Below are positions 41,798 to 49,793 of a DNA stretch of 64,000 nucleotides, in pieces. Every line of letters starts with the position of its first letter. Position 1 is the stretch's first letter. The DNA comes from Rhodocyclaceae bacterium (GTDB lineage Bacteria > Pseudomonadota > Gammaproteobacteria > Burkholderiales > Rhodocyclaceae): assembly GCA_028714035.1 (NCBI GenBank), contig JAQTNA010000006.1, forward strand, positions 1 to 64,000, in the 5' to 3' direction. The notes beneath the pieces were generated by a model. It worked only from the letters and a program-made list of their open reading frames with translations. It ran no database searches and was not told where the DNA came from. The translations under genes were made by a program, and so were the position numbers.

Positions 41798-42462
41798 CCG
41801 CCTCCATTCCCCTCTCGGCGCAGTTGATCAACCTGTTCGCCTCGGTGATCCTGCTCCTGGCCTTTGCCATGCTGGCACAGCGGCGCATGCTGCCGCTCAT
41901 CAACCTGTTCGCCTACCAGGGCCTGGCGCTGTGCATGTCCACGCTGGTGGTGGCCGTGACCACCGGCCAGCATCACCTCTACTGGTCGGCGGGCCTGACC
42001 CTGCTCCTCAAGGCGCTCCTTCTGCCCTGGATTCTGCATCGGCTGGTCCGGAAGCTGCACGTCAGGTTCGATGTCGAGTCCCTCATCAACATTCCCACCA
42101 CCATGCTGGTGGGCATCGTGCTGGTCATGGTGTCCTTCAACGTGGCGCTGCCCATCTCCCAGCTCTCGAGTACCGTCAGCCGGGGCACCCTGGGCATCGC
42201 CCTGGCCACGGTCATGCTGGCCTTCCTGATGATGATCACCCGCACCAAGGCGATTCCCCAGGTGGTGGGCTTCCTGGCCATGGAAAACGGCCTGTTCCTG
42301 GCCGCCACCAGCGCCACCTACGGCATGCCCATGGTGGTGGAACTGGGCATCGCGCTGGACGTGCTGGTGGGCGCCATCATCCTGGGCGTGTTCTTCTTCC
42401 AGATTCGGGATCAGTTCGATTCCCTGGACATCCGCCACATGGAAAAACTCAAGGATGGTTAA
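41794..42462 (+). CDS. Ehr complex subunit HyfE-like (MrpC/NuoK-related)
   Basis: A 222-residue membrane protein with about seven helices. The C-terminal half resembles NuoK/MrpC (FLAMENGLFLAATSATYGMPMVVELGIALDVLVGAIILGVFF) with the conserved membrane Glu pair (ENG, VELG). ATG at 41794 overlaps the HyfC-like stop. A 143-nt gap with an inverted-repeat element follows. Confidence 0.9.
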   Translation: MTASIPLSAQLINLFASVILLLAFAMLAQRRMLPLINLFAYQGLALCMSTLVVAVTTGQHHLYWSAGLTLLLKALLLPWILHRLVRKLHVRFDVESLINIPTTMLVGIVLVMVSFNVALPISQLSSTVSRGTLGIALATVMLAFLMMITRTKAIPQVVGFLAMENGLFLAATSATYGMPMVVELGIALDVLVGAIILGVFFFQIRDQFDSLDIRHMEKLKDG

Positions 42463-42465
42463 ATT

Positions 42466-42593
42466 CGTGAGGAGTGAGGCGTGAGGAGTGAGGTGTTAAA
42501 GCTTGCGCGCCTTCGGCGCGTATTCGGTTGGAAAACTCAGGATGGTGGGTGGATGGGGGTTTACGCCTCACTCCTCACCCCTCACTCCTCACG
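42466..42593. repeat. Inverted heptamer element in the HyfE-HyfF gap
   Basis: A 128-bp element. The left arm is four 7-bp units (CGTGAGG, AGTGAGG, CGTGAGG, AGTGAGG; 42466-42493) and the right arm four inverted units (42566-42593). The 28-bp arms match at 27 positions. The loop holds a CGCGCC-ttc-GGCGCG hairpin (42506-42520). In mRNA this would form a long stem inside the operon. Confidence 0.9.
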
Positions 42594-42605
42594 CCTTTAG
42601 AAACC

Positions 42606-44057
42606 ATGGATCTATTTACTCTGATGCTCGCCATCCCTCTGATCAGCGGACTGCTGCTGACGGTGGTGGGGGAACGGGCCTGGGCACCAAACCTCAACAT
42701 CATCGCCAGCCTGGGCACCTTCCTGGCCTCGGCGCTCCTGACCTACGAGATCGTCGCCACCGGGCCGCGCATGGCCTTCGGCGAGCAGTTCTTCATTGAT
42801 TCCCTGAACGTGTTCCTGGTGACCCTGACCGCCTTCGTCGGCCTGACCACCAGCATCTTCTCCGGGCCGTACATGAGGAACGAGTATGAGCACGGCCGGC
42901 TCTCGGTGCCGCGCCTGCGCCTCTACAAGAGCATGTTCCAGCTGTTCATGTTCACCATGCTGGTGGCGCTCACCACCAACAACCTGGGCATCCTCTGGGT
43001 GACCATGGAGGCGGCGACGCTGACCACCGTGCTGCTGGTATCCCTCTACCGCACGGCGGCCAGCCTGGAGGCGGCCTGGAAGTATTTCATCCTGTGCGGC
43101 GTGGGCATCGCCCAGGCCCTGTTCGGCACCATCCTGCTCTACTTCGCCGCCGAGCGGGTGCTGGGGGAGAGCGGCAACTCCCTGTTGTGGACCCATCTGG
43201 TGCAGGTCAAGGGGCAGTTGGAGCCGACCATCATGGTCCTGTCCTTCATCTTCCTGCTGGTGGGCTACGGCACCAAGGTGGGCCTGGCGCCGCTGCACAA
43301 CTGGCTGCCGGACGCCCACGCCGAGGGCCCGACGCCCGTTTCCGCCGTACTCTCCGGCCTGCTGCTCAACGTCGCCCTGTACGCCATCCTGCGCTGCAAG
43401 GTTCTGGCGGACGGCGCGATTCCCGACAACTTCGCCGGCAACCTGATGATGGGCTTCGGTCTCCTGACCCTGGCGACCGCGGCGTTCGCCCTGTCCCGGC
43501 AGAAGGACATCAAGCGCATGTTCGCCTACTCTTCGATTGAGCACATGGGCATCATCACCTTCGCCTTCGGCATGGGCGGGCCGGTGGCCAACTTTGCCGG
43601 CCTCTTGCACATGACCATGCACTCGCTCACCAAGTCGGCCATCTTCTTTGCCGTGGGCCATGCCACCCAGAAGGCGGGAACCCAGTTGATCGAGGATATC
43701 CGGGGCCTGATCCGCATCAACCCGGTGATCGGCTGGGGCCTGATGCTGGGCACCCTGGCCATCCTGGGCATGCCCCCCTTCGGCGTGTTCGCCAGCGAAT
43801 TCATGATCCTGACCAATGCCATGAAATACTACGCCTGGGCCACGCCCATCCTGCTGGTTTCCCTGGGCGTGGCCTTCGCCGCCATCTTCGGCAAGGTGCA
43901 GCCCATGGTCTTCGGCGAGACCCATGCGCGGCCCCTGCCCCATGCCCCCGCCATCACGCCCGTGTTCGTGCACCTGGCCCTGGTACTCATGCTCGGCCTC
44001 TATATCCCGCCCTACCTGACCAACTGGTTCCACCAGGCGGCCAAGATGATGGGGTGA
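42606..44057 (+). CDS. Ehr complex antiporter-like subunit (HyfF/NuoM-like)
   Basis: A 483-residue second pump subunit of the Mrp/NuoL/NuoM family. The helix-5 Glu (ILWVTMEAATLTTVLLVSLY), the helix-7 Lys (VGYGTKVGLAPLHNWLPDAHAEGPTPVSAVLSG) and the later Lys (HSLTKSAIFFAVGHATQ) are present, so it probably moves ions. ATG at 42606 is close to the repeat element; a longer in-frame reading upstream would be encoded by the repeat. Confidence 0.92.
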   Translation: MDLFTLMLAIPLISGLLLTVVGERAWAPNLNIIASLGTFLASALLTYEIVATGPRMAFGEQFFIDSLNVFLVTLTAFVGLTTSIFSGPYMRNEYEHGRLSVPRLRLYKSMFQLFMFTMLVALTTNNLGILWVTMEAATLTTVLLVSLYRTAASLEAAWKYFILCGVGIAQALFGTILLYFAAERVLGESGNSLLWTHLVQVKGQLEPTIMVLSFIFLLVGYGTKVGLAPLHNWLPDAHAEGPTPVSAVLSGLLLNVALYAILRCKVLADGAIPDNFAGNLMMGFGLLTLATAAFALSRQKDIKRMFAYSSIEHMGIITFAFGMGGPVANFAGLLHMTMHSLTKSAIFFAVGHATQKAGTQLIEDIRGLIRINPVIGWGLMLGTLAILGMPPFGVFASEFMILTNAMKYYAWATPILLVSLGVAFAAIFGKVQPMVFGETHARPLPHAPAITPVFVHLALVLMLGLYIPPYLTNWFHQAAKMMG

Positions 44058-44082
44058 TGAGATGAAAGTCAAAATCAAAACC

Positions 44083-44210
44083 TCACCGCAAAGACGCAAA
44101 GGCGCAAAGGGCCGCAAGGAAAACCATGAGAATGGCTTTTGGAGGCCTGGGCGAAATGTGACTGGCTTCAGATCGCAAGGTGACGCAGCTTTTGTACTCC
44201 TTTGCGGTGA
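44083..44210. repeat. CGCAAAG repeat element in the HyfF-HyfG gap
   Basis: A 128-bp element bounded by TCACCGCAAAG (44083-44093) and its exact inverse (44200-44210). The left end holds three CGCAAAG units at 8-bp spacing. It fills almost the whole gap before the large-subunit gene. Confidence 0.85.
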
Positions 44211-44222
44211 AGGGTCTTTACC

Positions 44223-45785
44223 ATGACCACCTTTTTCGACGAACCCATAGAATTCACCCTCCAGGAGGGGGTCGGTGCGCCGGTCTGGCTGGGCACGGTG
44301 CCGGATGGCGAGGCGCTCGAAGCCTTCGCCGTCAGCGTCCATAAGAACGATGGACGCATCGCCGCCATCTGGGGCAGCGACGAGCGCCTGCGGGGCAACG
44401 GCTTCCGACTGGTCGTCGTCTTCGGTTTCGAATCCGGCCATCTCCAGGTCAGCCTGGATCTGCCGGCCGACAAGCCCGTCTATCCCGATCTGTCCGGCAT
44501 CTTCGCCACGGCGAACCGCATGCAGCGGGCGACCCGGGACATGGTGGGCATCGCCAGCGTGGGCGGCGACCAGCGTCCCTGGCTGCGTCACGGCGCCTGG
44601 CCGGCGGACTGGTATCCCCTGAGGCATGATGCGGGCGAGGGCCAGTCCTGGCCCAACGAGCCCAGCGACTACGCCTTCCTGCAAGTCGGCGGCGAAGGCG
44701 CCCACGAGATTCCCGTGGGCCCCATCCACGCCGGTATCATCGAGCCGGGCCATTTCCGCTTCTCGGTGATCGGCGAGCGGGTGCTGCGCCTGGAGCAGCG
44801 CCTGGGCTACCAGCACAAGGGCGTGGAAAAGCGTTTCATCGGTTTGGCGCTGGATGGGGGCGCACGGCTCGTGGGTCGTATTTCCGGCGATTCCACCTGT
44901 GCCTATGCCTGGGCCTATGCCTCGGCAATCGAGGCGGCCTGCGACGTGGAGCCGACCGGCCGGGCACTGGGCCTCAGGGCCCTGGTCCTGGAGCGGGAAA
45001 GGGTCGCCAACCACCTGGGCGACCTGGGCATGCTCGGCAACGACGCCGCCTTCTCCTTTGGACTGTCCCAGTTCTTCCGCCTCAAGGAAGACTGGGTCGA
45101 GCTCTCCGGTCGGCTGTTCGGCCACCGCTTCATGATGGACCGCATCGTGCCGGGTGGCGTGAGCCAGGACCTGGACGCCGACGGCCTGGCGGCCATCACC
45201 GAACAGTGCATCGTGATCGAGAAGGAAGTCCGGGCGCTGAAGAGGATTTACGACGAGCATGCCGGTCTTCAGGATCGTTTCCTCACCACCGGACCCATTG
45301 GGCCGGAACTGGTGCGGGAGCTGTCCCTAACAGGCATGGCGGCCCGCGCCAGCGGCGTCATGCTCGATGGCCGGGCCTGGCGCCAGGACTACACGCCACC
45401 GCCGCCTTACGCCGGCCTGGGCGTGCGTCCGGCGGTGGATGAGCGGGGCGACGTGGCGGCGCGGGTGGAGGTACGCTTCCTGGAGGTCTTCGAATCCCTG
45501 CGCCTGATGCAGAAGCTTGCCGCCTCCCTGCCCGGCGGGCCGGTGCGCCTGGAGGTGCCGCCCAAACCCGACGCCCAGGGATTGGGGGTGATCGAAGGCT
45601 GGCGCGGCGAGGTGGTCGTGGGCGTGGCCCTGGATGGCCGGGGCAAGCTCGCCCGGGTCCATCCGCATGACCCCTCCTGGCAGATATGGCCGGCCCTGGA
45701 GCACGCGGTGCTGCGGGACATCGTGCCGGACTTCCCCCTCATCAACAAGTCGTTCAACCTCTCCTACACCGGGGTAGATCTATGA
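44223..45785 (+). CDS. Ehr large subunit (NuoC-NuoD/HyfG-like) without [NiFe] ligands
   Basis: A 520-residue fusion: an N-terminal NuoC-like domain (about 1-135) and a C-terminal hydrogenase-large/NuoD-like domain. In [NiFe] hydrogenases the first ligand motif is RICGICS; here it is RISGDST (residues 219-225), so both Cys are Ser. The C-terminal DPCxxC motif is absent; the protein ends NLSYTGVDL. It therefore cannot bind the Ni-Fe site in the known way. This is the hallmark of Ehr (energy-converting-hydrogenase-related) complexes. Electron donor and acceptor are unknown. Confidence 0.88.
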   Translation: MTTFFDEPIEFTLQEGVGAPVWLGTVPDGEALEAFAVSVHKNDGRIAAIWGSDERLRGNGFRLVVVFGFESGHLQVSLDLPADKPVYPDLSGIFATANRMQRATRDMVGIASVGGDQRPWLRHGAWPADWYPLRHDAGEGQSWPNEPSDYAFLQVGGEGAHEIPVGPIHAGIIEPGHFRFSVIGERVLRLEQRLGYQHKGVEKRFIGLALDGGARLVGRISGDSTCAYAWAYASAIEAACDVEPTGRALGLRALVLERERVANHLGDLGMLGNDAAFSFGLSQFFRLKEDWVELSGRLFGHRFMMDRIVPGGVSQDLDADGLAAITEQCIVIEKEVRALKRIYDEHAGLQDRFLTTGPIGPELVRELSLTGMAARASGVMLDGRAWRQDYTPPPPYAGLGVRPAVDERGDVAARVEVRFLEVFESLRLMQKLAASLPGGPVRLEVPPKPDAQGLGVIEGWRGEVVVGVALDGRGKLARVHPHDPSWQIWPALEHAVLRDIVPDFPLINKSFNLSYTGVDL

Positions 45786-45797
45786 AATTCAACACCC

Positions 45798-45929
45798 CAC
45801 CGCAAGGTCGTAAAGGCGCAGAGAAACGCAAAGGAATTCAAAAGCGCCAAGAGTTTCTCTTGGCGTTGAGCGGTTTGGCGTGCACAGGCTTTTCTTTGCG
45901 GCACTTCGCGCCTTTGCGCCTTTGCGGTG
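45798..45929. repeat. CGCAAAG repeat element in the HyfG-HyfI gap
   Basis: A 132-bp element bounded by CACCGCAA (45798-45805) and TTGCGGTG (45922-45929), with degenerate CGCAAAG-type units on both sides and a perfect central hairpin CGCCAAGAG-ttt-CTCTTGGCG (45845-45865). It is related to the element at 44083-44210. Confidence 0.85.
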
Positions 45930-45948
45930 AGATTCTTGGGGAGGTCGC

Positions 45949-46497
45949 ATGATCCCCCTCCTCAAGCGCATCATCCGCACCGGCATCATCTCCAGGAAGC
46001 TGCCGGCAATCCTGGCGGATGTGCCGGCGGCCCAGGCGCCCCAGGCCGGCGAACACGAGCGCTTGCAGGACGAGATACTGAACATTCTGGGCCGGGCGCT
46101 CACCATCCGGGAGGTGGATGCGGGCTCGTGCAACGGCTGCGAGTTGGAGGTTCACGCCCTCAACAATCCCTACTACAACCTGGAAGGCCGGGGCATCAAG
46201 TTTGTCGCCAGCCCGCGCCACGCCGACATGCTGCTGGTCACCGGACCCGTGACCCGGAACATGGAGAACGCCCTCAAGGTGGCCTATGACTGCACGCCGG
46301 ACCCGAAGCTGGTGGTGGCGGTGGGCGACTGCGGCGGGGGTTGCGGCGAGGTCGGCCCCATGTTCGCCGAGAATTATGCTTCCTGCGGCAAGGTGTCCAA
46401 CGTCATCCCGGTGGACGTCTTCGTTCCCGGCTGTCCCCCCACGCCCGCCGCCCTCATGCAGGGCATCCTGGCGGCCATCAAAGGCAGTAAGGGGTAA
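45949..46497 (+). CDS. Ehr small subunit (NuoB/HyfI-like), Fe-S ligands intact
   Basis: A 182-residue NuoB-like protein. Four Cys placed like those of the N2-type [4Fe-4S] cluster are present: C61 and C64 (GSCNGCELE), C128 (VGDCGGGCGEVG) and C162 (PGCPPTP). The cluster can thus still pass electrons although the partner large subunit has no Ni site. It is the last gene of the cluster. The TAA stop lies in a heptamer array. Confidence 0.9.
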   Translation: MIPLLKRIIRTGIISRKLPAILADVPAAQAPQAGEHERLQDEILNILGRALTIREVDAGSCNGCELEVHALNNPYYNLEGRGIKFVASPRHADMLLVTGPVTRNMENALKVAYDCTPDPKLVVAVGDCGGGCGEVGPMFAENYASCGKVSNVIPVDVFVPGCPPTPAALMQGILAAIKGSKG

Positions 46498-46512
46498 AGG
46501 GTGAGCGGTGAG
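46492..46512 (+). repeat. Tandem heptamer array (GGGTGAG family, 3 units)
   Basis: GGGTAAA, GGGTGAG, CGGTGAG. The first unit contains the stop codon of the HyfI-like gene. A GC-rich imperfect hairpin follows, as at 42506 and 56892. Confidence 0.8.
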
Positions 46513-46544
46513 CGCCGGAAGTTCGCGCACCCGCGGCGCGGAGA

Positions 46545-46844
46545 ATGTCGTCCACGGTTTCCAATCTGATGGCGGCTCGTCGCTTGCGCATCCACGGTTT
46601 CGTGCAAGGCGTGGGTTTCCGCTGGGCCATGGCCAGGGAGGCCGAGGCCCAGGGGGCTTCCGGCTGGGTCAGAAACCGTTTTGATGGCACGGTGGAAGCC
46701 CTGGTCTGCGGCGATGACGCCACCGTGGCGCGGCTGATTGCCTGGGCGCGCATCGGCCCTGAGGCAGCCGACGTCTCCCGCGTGGAAGTCGAGTTGGCCG
46801 AAGAAACGCACTCTCCCGGCTTTTCCCGGCAGCCAAGCGCCTGA
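46545..46844 (+). CDS. Acylphosphatase
   Basis: About 99 residues (91 from the second ATG at 46569). The signature IHGFVQGVGFRWAMAREA contains the catalytic Arg, and GWVRNRFDGTVEALVCGD contains the catalytic Asn. The enzyme hydrolyses acyl phosphates such as carbamoyl phosphate. The first ATG adds SSTVSNLM, which is not in the family; the second may be the true start. Confidence 0.9.
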   Translation: MSSTVSNLMAARRLRIHGFVQGVGFRWAMAREAEAQGASGWVRNRFDGTVEALVCGDDATVARLIAWARIGPEAADVSRVEVELAEETHSPGFSRQPSA

Positions 46845-46951
46845 AGCTTCGGCGCGTTTTCCGCGCGGCCCGGCCCCCATTCTTTCGATTTCCGCCTGCA
46901 CCGGGCGGATGACGCCGGGTTTTCTGCCACCATGGTGGGTGCGGAAAGTCT

Positions 46952-46979
46952 TTGACAACAACGCGTTACAGGCTATTAT
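46952..46979 (+). promoter_or_regulatory. Sigma-70 promoter upstream of dadA
   Basis: TTGACA (46952-46957), 16-bp spacer, TATTAT (46974-46979). It would give a 5' leader of about 140 nt before the dadA-like gene. Confidence 0.65.
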
Positions 46980-47127
46980 TGCCAACAAACTGGAGCATGT
47001 GACAATCGCGCGTTGTTTTTCGGGCACTTGACTGAGGCGTAATCGGGCCGATCATAAGCTAACGTCATTCCCGTCATGGTTCCTGCCCTCAATTTTTTCC
47101 GTGGCTGTGTGAGCGAATCACTCCTGC

Positions 47128-48399
47128 ATGAAGATCATCGTCCTTGGTGCCGGTCTGGCCGGCGTGACCAGTGCCTGGTACCTGGCGCAAGCCGGTCACC
47201 AGGTGACGGTGCTCGAGCGCAATCCGCTCGCCGCGGAAGAGACGAGCTTTGCCAATGGCGGACAGATTTCGGTCAGCCATCCCGAACCCTGGGCCAACCC
47301 GGGCGCGCCCTGGCAGGTGCTGCGCTGGCTTGGGCGGGACGACGCGCCCCTCCTGTTTCGGCTGCGCTACGACCCCCAGCAATGGAAGTTTGCCCTGCGC
47401 TTTCTCGGGGAATGCCGGCCCGCCCGTACCCGTCGCAATACCGAGGCCGTCGCCAATCTGGCGGTCTATAGCCGTGCCCGTCTCCAGGAACTGCGCCGGT
47501 CCACGGGCATCGCATACGATTGCCTCGAACGGGGCATCCTGCACGTGTTTTTCGCCTCCCGCGCCTATCGCCATGCGGTGAAGAAGGCAGAGCATCTGCT
47601 GGGCTACGGCATAGACTTGAGACCCTGCCCCGCAGACGAGTGCCGGGTGCTCGAGCCGGCGCTTGCCGGCGCCCAGAGGCAGCTCGCCGGCGGCCTGTAT
47701 GCCAGGGATGACGAGTCCGGCGACGCGCGCCTTTTCGTGCTCGGTTTGGTGGACCTGTGCCGGAAGGCGGGCGTGGAGTTTCACTTCGGCACCCGCATCG
47801 AGAAACTGGAGGTGTTCGGCAAACGCATCGCCGGGGTGCATGTGCGGGAATCCCATGGCCGCGGGCGCATCAACGGCGACGCCTTCGTCCTCGCGGCCGG
47901 CAGCTTCAGTCCGAAGCTGGCGCGCACGGTGGGCGAGAGCCTGCCCATCTACCCGGTAAAAGGTTATTCCGCGACCATCGCCCTGCCCGAAGGCGTCATC
48001 GCCCCCCATGTCAGCATCACGGACGAGTCACACCGCATCGTCATGTCACGCCTGGGTAACCGCCTGCGCATTGCCGGAACCGCGGAACTGGCAGGCTTCG
48101 ATCGCTCGATCAATCCGGCGCGCTGCCAGGCCATCCTGCGACAGGCGCGGGAACTTTTCCCGGACGCCATCCCCCCGGATGTGAAGGCCGAGTACTGGGC
48201 GGGCCTGCGTCCGGCCACCCCGAGCAACGTGCCCATCATCGGCAAGAGCCGTTACGAAAATCTGTTCTTCAACACCGGCCACGGCACCCTGGGCTGGACC
48301 CTGTCCTGCGGTTCCGCCAGTGCCCTGGCGGATATCGTGGACGGCCGGCGGCCAGAGGTGGATTTCCCGTTCTGCGGATTGCCGGAAGGAGACGGGTAG
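47128..48399 (+). CDS. dadA: D-amino acid dehydrogenase small subunit (DadA-like)
   Basis: A 423-residue FAD flavoprotein of the DAO family that oxidises D-amino acids, mainly D-alanine, and feeds electrons to quinone. It has the FAD-binding VLGAGLAGVTSAWYLAQAGHQVTVLER, the DadA-type TSFANGGQISVSHPEPWANPGAPW, and the C-terminal GLRPATPSNVPIIGKSRYENLFFNTGHGTLGWTLSCGSA. The alanine racemase that often accompanies it is not adjacent. Confidence 0.93.
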   Translation: MKIIVLGAGLAGVTSAWYLAQAGHQVTVLERNPLAAEETSFANGGQISVSHPEPWANPGAPWQVLRWLGRDDAPLLFRLRYDPQQWKFALRFLGECRPARTRRNTEAVANLAVYSRARLQELRRSTGIAYDCLERGILHVFFASRAYRHAVKKAEHLLGYGIDLRPCPADECRVLEPALAGAQRQLAGGLYARDDESGDARLFVLGLVDLCRKAGVEFHFGTRIEKLEVFGKRIAGVHVRESHGRGRINGDAFVLAAGSFSPKLARTVGESLPIYPVKGYSATIALPEGVIAPHVSITDESHRIVMSRLGNRLRIAGTAELAGFDRSINPARCQAILRQARELFPDAIPPDVKAEYWAGLRPATPSNVPIIGKSRYENLFFNTGHGTLGWTLSCGSASALADIVDGRRPEVDFPFCGLPEGDG

Positions 48400-48448
48400 G
48401 GTGCGGTGAGGAACGAACCGCACCATCGCTATTGATGCGGTGAGGTGG

Positions 48449-48494
48449 GGCCGGCTTCAGCCGGCCATGGCGAAATTGGCGGGCTGAAGCCCGC
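48449..48494. repeat. Two adjacent palindromes of the GGCCGGCT/GCGGGCT family
   Basis: GGCCGGCT-tc-AGCCGGCC (48449-48466) and GCGGGCT-ga-AGCCCGC (48479-48494) lie between the convergent dadA and DUF882 genes. They probably serve both 3' ends and belong to the family seen at 107, 1489 and 4288. Confidence 0.65.
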
Positions 48495-48497
48495 TCC

Positions 48498-49085
48498 TTA
48501 CCAGTAGCGCACCCGCCCCACGTCCAGGTGGACGAACTGGGACGCGGGATAGAAGCCCACTCCGCCCGCCTGCTGGGCCATGGCGACCTGGCGCAGCTGG
48601 CGCAGATCGCGGCCCGGCACCCGTACGTCAATCGCCAGGCCATCCATGTGCAGGCTGTGGCTGGCCACGCCGCTGCTGTGCTCGTGCAGCATCTGGTTGG
48701 TGGTGGGCGAACGATAGGCGGAGATGACGTGGAAGGCTTCGCTGGTGCCGAGGCCGGCCTGGACCCGATGTAGCAGATCCAGCAGGGCGGGGGTGATGGC
48801 CTTGACCTCGTTGGTGCGGAAGTCGCGCAGGAGATGATTCACTTCCGCCAGGGACTCGGGCAGATATTCTCCGGCTTCCCAATACACCACCCGCAGGGAC
48901 TCACCGGTGTGGGTGTGATAGAAGCGGAGATCCCGCTCGCCGGCAGGCGCAGGCTCCTGCGGCGCCCGGAGGCCGGCGAAGGCGCTGGGGGCGACACCCG
49001 CCAGCGCGGCGAAGGCGCCCAGGCGGAAGAACTGACGCCGGTCGACCCGGGAATCGGCGGCAACTTTCAACAAGTGTGCTCTCAT
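48498..49085 (-). CDS. DUF882/YcbK-like murein peptidase, Tat-exported
   Basis: A 195-residue protein of the peptidase M15-related DUF882 family. The Tat signal is DRRQFFRLGAFAALAGVAPSAFA (about 16-38). The conserved Zn-type residues are in ISAYRSPTTNQMLHEHSSGVASHSLHMDGLAIDVRVPG and in FVHLDVGRVRYW (His-x-Asp). It probably trims or binds peptidoglycan in the periplasm. It is convergent with dadA. Confidence 0.9.
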   Translation of the reverse strand: MRAHLLKVAADSRVDRRQFFRLGAFAALAGVAPSAFAGLRAPQEPAPAGERDLRFYHTHTGESLRVVYWEAGEYLPESLAEVNHLLRDFRTNEVKAITPALLDLLHRVQAGLGTSEAFHVISAYRSPTTNQMLHEHSSGVASHSLHMDGLAIDVRVPGRDLRQLRQVAMAQQAGGVGFYPASQFVHLDVGRVRYW

Positions 49086-49255
49086 GCATTTCCCCCATCA
49101 CTTGGGCGCGAACTCAGCGGGGAAGTCTAGCACTCTTCGCGGACAGTAGAAATGTCCCTTACATTTTTTGCCCTCCCGCGGGGAGAATGTGCGGGCGGAC
49201 GAGGAATCAGGGATAATCCCCATCTGTCACAGGCAAGATACGCTTCACCCCCCAC

Positions 49256-49696
49256 ATGGACATCAAATCCGCAACGCTGCATCGTCTGCGCCGGCTCATG
49301 GGCTCCGGCCTGGACATGGTCGAGTACCTGGGCCTCCTGGTCATCGCCTTTGCCACCACCATCGCCATGGGCTCGGAGGTGCTGGCCATGGTGGACGCAC
49401 GGCATGTGTCCCTGACCGACCTCCTGACCATGTTCCTGTTCCTGGAAGTCCTGGCCATGATCGGCCATTACTTCAGTTCCGGGCACCTGCCGGTACGTTT
49501 CCCGCTCTACATCGCCATGGTGGCCCTGGCGCGTTACCTGATCCTGGACATGAAGGAGATGACGGAGTGGCGCATGCTGGCGGTGACCAGCGCCATCTTC
49601 CTCCTCACCGTGGCCGTCCTGATCGTGCGCTACGGGCACGTGCGTTTTCCTTACAAGGATGACGCCGCCAGCGAGCGCCCTTATGTCAAGGAATGA
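49256..49696 (+). CDS. psiE: PsiE-family membrane protein
   Basis: A 146-residue protein with four membrane helices (about 22-42, 58-78, 82-100, 105-122). LTDLLTMFLFLEVLAMIGHYFSSGHLPVRFPLYIAMVALARYLILD is the PsiE core. In E. coli the gene responds to phosphate starvation and cAMP; its role is unknown. No pho box was recognised. Confidence 0.85.
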   Translation: MDIKSATLHRLRRLMGSGLDMVEYLGLLVIAFATTIAMGSEVLAMVDARHVSLTDLLTMFLFLEVLAMIGHYFSSGHLPVRFPLYIAMVALARYLILDMKEMTEWRMLAVTSAIFLLTVAVLIVRYGHVRFPYKDDAASERPYVKE

Positions 49697-49793
49697 GAAG
49701 ACCGGTAAACTTCTCCTCCCAGCCCAGTTTAGTGTCCTTGCGCCCATGCGTTGAGGTTTTGAGATAATCCACTTTTTCACCCGGAGCCGCGCC

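Noticed and set aside
42466-45929. CRISPR array
   Set aside because: Units are 7-8 bp with no spacers of constant length and no cas genes; these are tandem heptamers.
44223-46497. A working [NiFe] hydrogenase or formate hydrogenlyase
   Set aside because: Both Cys motifs of the large subunit are missing (RISGDST; no DPCxxC at the end), and no formate dehydrogenase, ferredoxin subunit or hydrogenase maturation gene is in the window.
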